Shown here: piece after piece, positions 1-5,527 of the stretch | How the letters are laid out: every line of letters begins with the position of its first letter | Position numbering within the stretch: position 1 is the first letter of the stretch | Origin: Solirubrobacteraceae bacterium | Lineage (GTDB): Bacteria; Actinomycetota; Thermoleophilia; Solirubrobacterales; Solirubrobacteraceae | Length of the DNA stretch: 7,805 bases | Assembly: GCA_030043235.1 (NCBI GenBank) | Contig: JASHYF010000159.1 | Span: forward strand, 1-7,805 | Direction: 5' to 3' | Notes under the pieces: model-generated | The model's input: the letters and a program-made list of their open reading frames with translations, nothing else | Told to the model about the DNA's origin: nothing | Database searches by the model: none | Position numbers and translations under genes: made by a program

Positions 1-937
1 GCGCGTGGGTCGAGGTGATGGGCACCGCCCCGGGCATGTTCGTCACGCAGTAGTGGGTGATGCCGTCGACCTCGAAGGTGGGCTGTGAGTGCGTGGTGGG
101 GCGCGAGGTCTCAAAACAGCAGCCCTGGTCGATGGACACGTCCACGAGCACCGCGTGAGGGCGTATCAGCTTGAGCTGCTCGCGCGTGATCACGTGCGGC
201 GCGCGCCCGCCGTGCACGAGCACGGCGCCGATCACGAGGTCGGCGGCGCCCAGCATCTCCTCGATCGCGAGCGTGGAGGAGTACACAGTGGAGGCGCGCC
301 CGGCGAACGCCACTTCGAGCTCGCGCAGGCGGTCGATGGAGCGATCGAACACGAACACGTCGGCCTGCATGCCGATCGCGATGATCGCCGCGTTCATGCC
401 CACCACGCCGCCGCCGATCACCAGCACCGTCGCCGCCGCCACGCCGGGCACGCCGCCGAGCAGGATGCCGCGCCCGCCGAGCGGCTTCTCGAGCATGAAC
501 GCGCCCGCCTGCGTGGCGATCTTTCCCGCCACCTCGCTCATCGGCGCGAGCAGCGGCAGGCGTCCCTCGGCGTCCTCGACCGTCTCGTAGGCGATGCACG
601 TGGCGCCGGAGGCCATCAACGCCTTGGCGAGCTCCGGCTCCGCGGCCAGGTGCAGGTAGGTGAACAGCGTGTGGCCCTCGCGCAGGCGGGCGACCTCCAC
701 GGGCTGCGGCTCCTTGACCTTCAGCACCAGCTCAGCCCCCGCGAACACGGCGCCGGCGTCCGGCACGATGCGCGCGCCCTGCGCGATGAACTGCTCGTCG
801 CGCATCGCGCTGCCCTCGCCGGCGCCGCGCTGCACCAGCACCTCGTGGCCGCGCTCGGAGAGCTCGCGCACGCCCGCGGGCGTGATCGCCACGCGGTACT
901 CGTCGCTCTTGATCTCCGTGGGCACCCCAATTCTCAT
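1..937 (-). CDS. ald: Alanine dehydrogenase, C-terminus cut off by the window edge
   Basis: This gene encodes NAD-dependent L-alanine dehydrogenase, a cytoplasmic enzyme that reversibly converts alanine to pyruvate, ammonium and NADH. The visible 312 residues cover most of a family protein of about 370. The N-terminus MRIGVPTEIK is typical. Lys75 (VKVKEP-like context LKVKEP), His96 (TYLHLA) and Asp270 (VDVSIDQG) fall at the numbers known for catalytic and substrate residues in the Mycobacterium tuberculosis enzyme. The Rossmann glycine motif GGGVVG is at 175-180, and the conserved CFETSRPTTHS stretch is at 274-284. I chose the ATG at 937 because AGGA lies 8 bases before it. An in-frame ATG at 946 would add three residues and overlaps that site. 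It lies 154 bp downstream of the pucR-like gene on the same strand and may be co-transcribed with it or use its own promoter. In context it would recycle alanine made by the nearby aminotransferase. The family call is very secure; the direction of the reaction in vivo is inferred. Confidence 0.96.
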   Translation of the reverse strand, partial: MRIGVPTEIKSDEYRVAITPAGVRELSERGHEVLVQRGAGEGSAMRDEQFIAQGARIVPDAGAVFAGAELVLKVKEPQPVEVARLREGHTLFTYLHLAAEPELAKALMASGATCIAYETVEDAEGRLPLLAPMSEVAGKIATQAGAFMLEKPLGGRGILLGGVPGVAAATVLVIGGGVVGMNAAIIAIGMQADVFVFDRSIDRLRELEVAFAGRASTVYSSTLAIEEMLGAADLVIGAVLVHGGRAPHVITREQLKLIRPHAVLVDVSIDQGCCFETSRPTTHSQPTFEVDGITHYCVTNMPGAVPITSTHA

Positions 938-945
938 CGGAGCCA

Positions 946-949
946 TCCT
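946..949 (-). promoter_or_regulatory. Ribosome binding site deciding the ald start
   Basis: On the minus strand AGGA lies 8 bases before the ATG at 937. It overlaps the alternative in-frame ATG at 946, so it supports the shorter N-terminus, which also matches the family's usual MRIGVP beginning. Confidence 0.5.
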
Positions 950-963
950 GGACACGCAGGGCA

Positions 964-1002
964 AGCCGGCACCGACGGCGTTAGCCGTTGGTGAGGACGC
1001 AG
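964..1002. repeat. Hairpin-forming repeat, copy 1 (ald upstream region)
   Basis: This 39-base unit starts AGCCGGCACCGAC and ends GTTGGTGAGGACGCAG. Inside it, bases 970-979 pair with 984-993 to give a 10-bp stem around the four-base loop GTTA, with one G-T wobble (974/989) if read on the plus strand. On the minus strand, the sense strand of pucR and ald, that pair becomes an A-C mismatch. The unit ends nearest the ald start 27 bases upstream of the ATG at 937, so it may be part of the ald leader. It has no U-tract, so it is not a standard terminator. A REP-like dispersed element is possible. Confidence 0.75.
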
Positions 1003-1010
1003 CGAGCGTG

Positions 1011-1025
1011 GCGTACTGCGTACGC
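1011..1025. repeat. Small perfect hairpin between the two repeat copies
   Basis: GCGTAC, loop TGC, then GTACGC form a perfect 6-bp stem with a 3-base loop in the 24-base spacer separating the two larger repeats. The region therefore holds three consecutive stem-loops within about 100 bases. No function is assignable from sequence. Confidence 0.55.
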
Positions 1026-1026
1026 G

Positions 1027-1064
1027 AGCCGGCACCGACGACGAAGTCGTTGGTGAGGACGCAG
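1027..1064. repeat. Hairpin-forming repeat, copy 2
   Basis: This 38-base unit shares the same first 13 and last 16 bases with the copy at 964-1002. The middle differs: bases 1033-1042 pair with 1046-1055 in a 10-bp stem around the three-base loop GAA. Relative to copy 1, one G-C pair (978/985) has become an A-T pair (1041/1047), so both arms changed and pairing was kept. It lies 27 bases past the stop of the pucR-like gene. The repetition is directly visible; a role is not. Confidence 0.75.
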
Positions 1065-1091
1065 ATCCAGCGCCGCCATGCGTGCCCAGGA

Positions 1092-2228
1092 TCATCGCGC
1101 CAGTTCCCTTCCGCGCAACGCCAGCCAGAACTCGATGCGGTCGCGCGCGCTCGAGAAGTCGCGCCCGGTCAGCTGTTCGACGCGACGGATGCGGTAGCGC
1201 AGCGTGTGGCGGTGGCAGTAAAGCGCCGCGGCGGCCTTCTCCCAGTGCCCGTTGTGCTCGATGAACACGTCGAGCGAGCGCACGAGCTCCTCCCCGTACT
1301 CGCCCTCGCCCTGCTCGATCGGCCCGAGCACGCTGCGGCAGTAGGAGCCGAGCGCGTCGTCGTCCTGCAGCGAGAGCAGCAGCTGGAAGGCGCCGAGGTC
1401 GGCGTAGGAGGCGACCTCGGGCGCGCCGCCGTCATTGCGCAGGCGCGCCGCCTCCAGCGCACAGCGCGCCTCGTGGAAGGCCATGCGCAGCGAGTGCGTG
1501 GCGCTCGCGCGCGAGGCGGCGGCGCGCACCTCGCCGAAGCGGGCGGCGAGCTCGCCGCGGAGCTTGCGCGCGAGCTCGATCGGCGCGGCGCCGTCGGCGG
1601 CGCCCGGATCGATGACCGCGCACAGCAGACCCCCGCGGATGGCGACGAGGCAGGCGACGCGCTCGCGCTGGAGGATCCCTTCGACGAGCGCCGCGGCGCT
1701 GCTCGGATCGGCCAGCGCGAAGGCGAGCACGGCGACCTGCTCGTCGATCCCGAACGGGCGCAGCCGCGCCTGCAGGTCCTCCGGATAGAGGTGCCCGGTG
1801 AGCAGCTCGCTGAGCACGTCGCCTGCGAGGTGCCGTTGCAGCAGCTCGTAGCGCTCGTCGAGCAGCCGCGCGAACGCGCGCTCCGTGATCGCGATGAACG
1901 GCAGCTCGTACGGGACCTCGAACAGCGGGAACTCGCGCTCGCGCGCGGCGCTCACGAGCGCCTTCGGCAGGCGTTTGTGCGCAAAGCCCGTGCCGAAGCC
2001 GAGGCCGGCGATCTCGTTGTCGGCGAGCCGGTGCACGAGCTCGCGCTGGAGCTTCGGCCCGCTCAGCTGCATGCCGGTGGTGAGCAGCAGCTCGCCGCCT
2101 TTCAGCCACGGCGTGGGGTCGGTCAGCTCGGTGCTGTGCACCCAGCGCACGTGCGCCTGCGCGGAGCGCTGCCCGCTGACGAGCTCCAGGCCGAGCTCGC
2201 CGATCAGGCTCTCGACAGTGAGCTCCAC
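1092..2228 (-). CDS. PucR-family transcriptional regulator
   Basis: This gene encodes a 378-residue cytoplasmic DNA-binding regulator. Residues about 5-125 resemble the PucR N-terminal sensor domain (VESLIGELGLELVSG start; WLKGGELLLTTG at 41-52). The middle, about 125-300, corresponds to the degenerate GGDEF-like region of the family. Residues about 315-375 are the C-terminal PucR helix-turn-helix, with the hallmark HWEKAAAALYCHRHTLRYRI at 328-347 followed by EQLTGRDF. The GTG at 2228 is preferred: it places the sensor domain at the N-terminus and has GGA 7 bases upstream. The open frame continues upstream only because it overlaps the aminotransferase in another frame. The start overlaps that gene by 25 bases, implying co-transcription and probably translational coupling. 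Family members control purine, GABA and alanine catabolism; AdeR, a PucR-type protein, activates ald in Bacillus subtilis. Control of this cluster in response to its substrate is inferred. The effector is unknown. Confidence 0.92.
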   Translation of the reverse strand: MELTVESLIGELGLELVSGQRSAQAHVRWVHSTELTDPTPWLKGGELLLTTGMQLSGPKLQRELVHRLADNEIAGLGFGTGFAHKRLPKALVSAAREREFPLFEVPYELPFIAITERAFARLLDERYELLQRHLAGDVLSELLTGHLYPEDLQARLRPFGIDEQVAVLAFALADPSSAAALVEGILQRERVACLVAIRGGLLCAVIDPGAADGAAPIELARKLRGELAARFGEVRAAASRASATHSLRMAFHEARCALEAARLRNDGGAPEVASYADLGAFQLLLSLQDDDALGSYCRSVLGPIEQGEGEYGEELVRSLDVFIEHNGHWEKAAAALYCHRHTLRYRIRRVEQLTGRDFSSARDRIEFWLALRGRELAR

Positions 2229-3577
2229 CGCTCCATCCGCGCGCTCGCCTCGCTCAGCACCGGGCGCAGGATCGCCTCGATCTCCTCGAACTGCTCCGGG
2301 CCGGCGATCAGCGGCGGCGAGAGCTGCACGATCGGGTCGCCGCGGTCGTCGGTGCGGCAGATCAGCCCGCGGCGGTAGAGCTCGCCCGAGAGGAAGCCGC
2401 GCAGCAGCTCCTCCGATTCCTCGTGATCGAAGGTCTCCTTGGTCCCCTTGTCTTTGACCAGCTCGATCGCGTGGAAGTAGCCCGCGCCGCGCACGTCGCC
2501 CACGATCGGGATGTCGCCGAGGCTGTCGAGCATCTCGCGGAAGGCGCCCTCGTTCTCGCGCACGTGCTCGTTCAGCTGCTCGCGCTCCATGATCTCGAGG
2601 TTCGCGAGGCCCACCGCGCACGCCACCGGGTGCCCGCCGAACGTGAAGCCGTGGTTGAAGGTCGCCTTTCCGTGCAGGAACGGCTCGGCGATGTGATCGC
2701 CGGCGATCAGCGCGCCGAGCGGCACGTACGCCGAGCTGATGCCCTTGGCGGTGGTGATCATGTCCGGCTCGTAGTCGTAGCGTTCGCAGCCGAACCAGTG
2801 GCCCAGCCGGCCCCACGCGCAGATCACCTCGTCGGAGATCAGCAGCACGCCGTGGCGGTCGCAGATCTCGCGCACGCGCTGGAAGTAGCCGTCCTGGGGG
2901 ACAAAGCAGCCGCCCCCGTTCTGCACCGGCTCGAGGATCACCGCGGCGACGGTCTCGGGACCCTGGAAGAGGATCGCCTCCTCGATCGCGTCGGCCGCCC
3001 ACAGCGGATCGCGGTCCTCCTGCCAGCGGTAGGAGTTGGTGTTGGGCACGTGCACGCCGCCGGGCGTGAGCGGTTCGAAGGGCACGCGCAGTTGCGTGAG
3101 GCCCGTGGCGGTGAGCGCCCCCATCGACGTGCCGTGGTAGGCCAGACGCCGGGAGACGAGCTTGTGCCGGCGCGGTTCTCCGCGCGCGGCGTGGTAGGCC
3201 TTGGCGAGCTTCCACGCCGACTCGACCGCCTCCGAGCCGCCGGAGGTGAAGAACACACGGTTGAGGTCGCCCGGCGCGAGCGCGGCGATGCGCGTGGCGA
3301 GCTCGATCGCGCGCGGGTGCGCGTAGCTCCAGTTGGTGTAGAAAGCGAGCTCCTGCGCCTGCGCCTTGGCCGCCTCGGCCAGCTCGGCGCGGCCGTGGCC
3401 GACGTTCACGCAGTACAGCGCGGAGAGACCGTCCAGGTGGCGCTTGCCGTGCTCGTCGTACACGTAGCAGCCCTCGCCGCGCACGATCACGGGGACCTCG
3501 TGCTCGGCGTAGGAGCCCATGCGCGTGAAGTGCATCCACAGGTGCTGCCTGGCCTGCTGTTGAAGATCGCCGGACAT
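2204..3577 (-). CDS. Class III PLP-dependent aminotransferase, omega-amino acid:pyruvate type
   Basis: This 457-residue protein has the normal length for class III (fold type I) aminotransferases, which move the amino group of an omega-amino acid or amine to a keto acid, often pyruvate. Visible family marks are SGGSEA at 112-117 (cofactor phosphate binding), YHGT at 147-150, ILEPVQNGGG at 214-223, the DE pair at 249-250 (Asp249 pairs with the pyridine nitrogen), the PLP lysine Lys278 in TTAKG, TFGGHP at 312-317 and RGAGYFHAIEL at 363-373. The N-terminal WMHFTRMGSY resembles the omega-transaminase/taurine-pyruvate group rather than ornithine or acetylornithine enzymes. The ATG at 3577 is used; a purine-rich GAGAGGG lies 10 bases upstream, a weak site. 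It is the first gene of the minus-strand cluster and overlaps the regulator start by 25 bases. Substrate is not resolvable: putrescine, GABA, beta-alanine, taurine or lysine are all possible. Pyruvate as acceptor is favoured because alanine dehydrogenase follows. Confidence 0.93.
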   Translation of the reverse strand: MSGDLQQQARQHLWMHFTRMGSYAEHEVPVIVRGEGCYVYDEHGKRHLDGLSALYCVNVGHGRAELAEAAKAQAQELAFYTNWSYAHPRAIELATRIAALAPGDLNRVFFTSGGSEAVESAWKLAKAYHAARGEPRRHKLVSRRLAYHGTSMGALTATGLTQLRVPFEPLTPGGVHVPNTNSYRWQEDRDPLWAADAIEEAILFQGPETVAAVILEPVQNGGGCFVPQDGYFQRVREICDRHGVLLISDEVICAWGRLGHWFGCERYDYEPDMITTAKGISSAYVPLGALIAGDHIAEPFLHGKATFNHGFTFGGHPVACAVGLANLEIMEREQLNEHVRENEGAFREMLDSLGDIPIVGDVRGAGYFHAIELVKDKGTKETFDHEESEELLRGFLSGELYRRGLICRTDDRGDPIVQLSPPLIAGPEQFEEIEAILRPVLSEASARMERWSSLSRA

Positions 3578-3626
3578 CTCAAGACCGCCCTCTCGGTCGC
3601 CGACTGGACACCGAGGACAACGCTAA

Positions 3627-3647
3627 CCGCTCATCGTGAGCGGCTCA
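3627..3647. promoter_or_regulatory. Two overlapping dyads upstream of the aminotransferase gene
   Basis: CCGCTCA, loop TCG, TGAGCGG is a perfect 7-bp stem at 3627-3643. Its right arm also forms a second dyad with the following bases: TGAGC, G, GCTCA at 3637-3647. The alternating GCTCA/TGAGC/GCTCA arrangement lies 50 to 70 bases upstream of the aminotransferase ATG. It could be an operator or a hairpin in that gene's leader. Only the symmetry is observed. Confidence 0.4.
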
Positions 3648-3677
3648 ATGCGCCGCCTGGTCAACGTGTTCGACAGT

Positions 3678-3691
3678 CATTGTACGCAATG
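3678..3691. promoter_or_regulatory. CATTG-N4-CAATG palindrome, candidate operator
   Basis: A perfect 5-bp dyad, CATTG then TACG then CAATG, lies in the spacer between the divergent aminotransferase and permease genes. Related CATTG boxes occur nearby: at 3646-3650 in inverse orientation, and at 3726-3734 as CATTGTGCG, which matches CATTGTACG of the dyad in 8 of 9 bases. On the minus strand the dyad contains TACAAT, which resembles a -10 box, but I see no matching -35. A site for the PucR-type regulator is an attractive but untested reading. Confidence 0.4.
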
Positions 3692-3727
3692 TCCAAGCCG
3701 CGGCGGCGTTTTTGGGGATCGCGCCCA

Positions 3728-3756
3728 TTGTGCGTTTTGGCGTATGACCGTAGCTT
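3728..3756 (+). promoter_or_regulatory. Weak candidate promoter of the permease gene
   Basis: TTGTGC (3728-3733) and TAGCTT (3751-3756) are separated by 17 bases and fit the loose actinobacterial pattern TTGNNN / TANNNT. Transcription would begin near 3763, giving a leader of about 47 bases before the ATG at 3810. The -35 overlaps the CATTGTGCG box, so a regulator binding there could compete with RNA polymerase. The match is poor beyond the key positions. Confidence 0.25.
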
Positions 3757-3792
3757 TTGCCACGAGCCAGGACGTCACGTCCGCAGCACCCC

Positions 3793-3802
3793 AGGAGAGG
3801 AG
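3793..3802 (+). promoter_or_regulatory. Strong ribosome binding site fixing the permease start
   Basis: The purine run AGGAGAGGAG ends 7 bases before the ATG at 3810. It is the best Shine-Dalgarno match in the window and decides for this start over the upstream in-frame ATGs at 3636 and 3744, which would add a tail unlike the family N-terminus. Confidence 0.8.
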
Positions 3803-3809
3803 CCGTTCG

Positions 3810-5432
3810 ATGGCCACAGAAGCCGCCGTCATCGCCGGAGCGCCCGCCACCGGCCGGGTCGAGAGCAAGGGCCTGAAGAGCAACGCGATCGGCTACCTCT
3901 CCAACATCGTCATCGGCGTGGCCTCGACGGCGCCCGCCTACTCGATCGCCGCGACGCTGGGCTTCATCATCGCCGACCCCGGCGTGGCCACCCACGCGCC
4001 GGCGGTGCTGCTCGCGTCGTTCCTGCCGATGCTCCTGATCGCGTTGGCGTACAGGCATCTCAACAAGGCCGATCCGGACGCGGGCACCACCTTCGCCTGG
4101 ACGACGCGCGCGTTCGGCCCGGGGTTCGGGTGGGTCAACGGATGGGCCATCTTCCTGGCCGACGTGCTTGTGATGGCCTCGCTCGGGTACATCGCCTCGA
4201 TCTACACGTTCAAGCTGTTTGGCTGGCACTGGGCGGAAGCCCACAAGGGCGCCGCGCTCGCCGGCTGCATCCTGTGGATCTGGCTGATGACCTGGATCTG
4301 CCACCGCGGCATCGAGCTCTCGGCGCGAATCCAGCAGCTGCTGCTGACGTTCGAGGTCATCATGCTCGCAGTCTTCTCCGTCGTCGCCGTCGTCGACGTC
4401 TACGCCGGGCACCCCTCCGGCGCGATCCAGCCGCACGCGTCCTGGTTCGACCCGTTCGCGATGAACTTCCACGATCTCCTCGTGGCGATGCTGCTTGGCA
4501 TCTTCATCTACTGGGGGTGGGATTCGGGCGTCGCCGTCAACGAGGAGTCCGAGGACGCCAACGAGGGTCCGGGGCGAGCAGCGGTCGTCTCGACGCTCCT
4601 GCTCGTCGCGATCTACCTGCTCGCGTCGGCCGGCGTGCAGGCCTATCACGGGGTCGGCTTCTTCATCGGCGAAAGCAACGAAGTCCACCGGGAAGACGTG
4701 CTGTATGCGCTCGGCCACGGCGTGCTCGGCTCGGTCGGCGTGAAGTTCCTGATCGTCGCCGTGCTCACCTCCGCCTCTGCGTCGACCCAGACGACGATCC
4801 TCCCGACCGCCCGCACGACCCTGTCGATGGCCAAGTGGGGGTCGATTCCGTCGCTGATCGGCAAAATCCACCCGCGCTTTCTCACGCCGACGGTCTCGAC
4901 TTGGGGATTCGGGTTGATCTCGGTTGCGCTCGCCGTGCCGCTGATCCTGGTTTCGAGGGCGATCCTCGAACAGTCCCTGGTGGCCCTGGGGATCCCGGTC
5001 TGCTTCTACTACGGCTCGACGGGCTTCGCGAGCGCCTGGTACTACCGGCGCGAGCTCTTCCAGAGCGCCCGCAAGTTCTCCCTCGTCGGCCTGCTGCCCG
5101 TGCTCGGCGGCCTGATCATGTACGGGATCGGCGTCTACGCCCTCGTGTACTACGGCCACAAGGCGAACGCCGAAGGCAAAGAGTACCTCGGCCTCACGCT
5201 CCCAATCTGGCTCGGTGGGATCGGCATGGTGCTCGGCTTCGTGCTGATGCTGATCTCCCGGCCCTACTTCCCTGCGTTCTTCTCGCGCCGGATGGAAGTC
5301 GCGGCGACCGGCCTGCTCGATGCGCCGGTCGAGCACGCCCCGGTCCACCTGATGGGGCCCGAACACGTCACCCACGGCGTACACGTACTGATACCCGAGG
5401 CGGGTGATCGCCCGCCGCCGGAGGGCGGTTGA
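3810..5432 (+). CDS. APC-family amino acid/amine permease
   Basis: This gene encodes a 540-residue inner-membrane transporter of the amino acid-polyamine-organocation superfamily, which imports amino acids or amines by cation symport or exchange. About 12 hydrophobic helices are visible near residues 28-52, 63-82, 105-132, 148-164, 174-198, 221-241, 257-276, 305-328, 363-381, 387-405, 424-447 and 463-483. Helix 1 carries the broken-helix substrate motif GVASTAPAYS (36-45), and helix 6 carries IYWGWDSG (233-240) followed by acidic NEESEDANEGP. These are the two usual substrate-binding helices. STQTTILPTARTTLSMA (325-341) is also typical. The 50-residue C-terminal tail is cytoplasmic and has five histidines between 509 and 525. 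The start is set by a strong ribosome site. It is transcribed divergently from the aminotransferase cluster and probably supplies its substrate. Codon choice looks slightly less extreme in GC than the neighbours, by eye only. Substrate cannot be told from sequence. Confidence 0.93.
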   Translation: MATEAAVIAGAPATGRVESKGLKSNAIGYLSNIVIGVASTAPAYSIAATLGFIIADPGVATHAPAVLLASFLPMLLIALAYRHLNKADPDAGTTFAWTTRAFGPGFGWVNGWAIFLADVLVMASLGYIASIYTFKLFGWHWAEAHKGAALAGCILWIWLMTWICHRGIELSARIQQLLLTFEVIMLAVFSVVAVVDVYAGHPSGAIQPHASWFDPFAMNFHDLLVAMLLGIFIYWGWDSGVAVNEESEDANEGPGRAAVVSTLLLVAIYLLASAGVQAYHGVGFFIGESNEVHREDVLYALGHGVLGSVGVKFLIVAVLTSASASTQTTILPTARTTLSMAKWGSIPSLIGKIHPRFLTPTVSTWGFGLISVALAVPLILVSRAILEQSLVALGIPVCFYYGSTGFASAWYYRRELFQSARKFSLVGLLPVLGGLIMYGIGVYALVYYGHKANAEGKEYLGLTLPIWLGGIGMVLGFVLMLISRPYFPAFFSRRMEVAATGLLDAPVEHAPVHLMGPEHVTHGVHVLIPEAGDRPPPEGG

Positions 5433-5456
5433 GCTGACCCTGGGGGGTCTGGGGGG

Positions 5457-5493
5457 ACGCGGCGCGCGGGCAGGGAGGCCCCGCGCGCCGTGT
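5457..5493. terminator. Strong GC hairpin between convergent genes, possible terminator without U-tract
   Basis: Bases 5457-5470 pair with 5480-5493 in a 14-bp stem (core GGCGCGCGGG / CCCGCGCGCC, one G-T wobble) around a 9-base loop. It lies between the permease stop (5432) and the oxidoreductase stop (5528), where a shared terminator is expected. Neither side is followed by a T-run, so it is not a canonical intrinsic terminator. U-less hairpin termination or an RNA-stabilising 3' structure are both possible. Confidence 0.5.
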
Positions 5494-5527
5494 GAGCACG
5501 AGGTGAGCTCAGCCAGGGCGCTTGGCG

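Noticed and set aside
964..1064. CRISPR array
   Set aside because: There are only two units, with long internal stems and a 24-base spacer that is itself a hairpin. No cas genes are present.
964..1064. Intrinsic terminators of the pucR-like gene
   Set aside because: The hairpins lack T-runs, and each has an A-C mismatch on the sense strand of that gene, so standard termination is not supported.
660..2378. 572-codon plus-strand open frame opposite pucR
   Set aside because: Its translation is Arg/Glu/Ala-rich with no motif, and it lies antisense to ald, the spacer and the PucR-type gene, all well supported.
2229..3539. N-terminal extension of the PucR-type protein, or an aminotransferase-regulator fusion
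   Set aside because: The upstream part of this frame is the aminotransferase gene read in the wrong frame. The aminotransferase has its own stop at 2204, so there are two overlapping genes and not a fusion.
3636..3809. Longer permease N-terminus starting at 3636 or 3744
   Set aside because: The strong ribosome site 7 bases before 3810 and the family-like N-terminus favour 3810. The upstream part also covers the likely promoter and dyads.
2423..5407. 994-codon plus-strand open frame
   Set aside because: It runs antisense through the aminotransferase and then out of frame through the permease. Its Arg/Ala/Gly/His-rich translation is typical of a shadow frame in GC-rich DNA, while both overlapped genes show clear family motifs.
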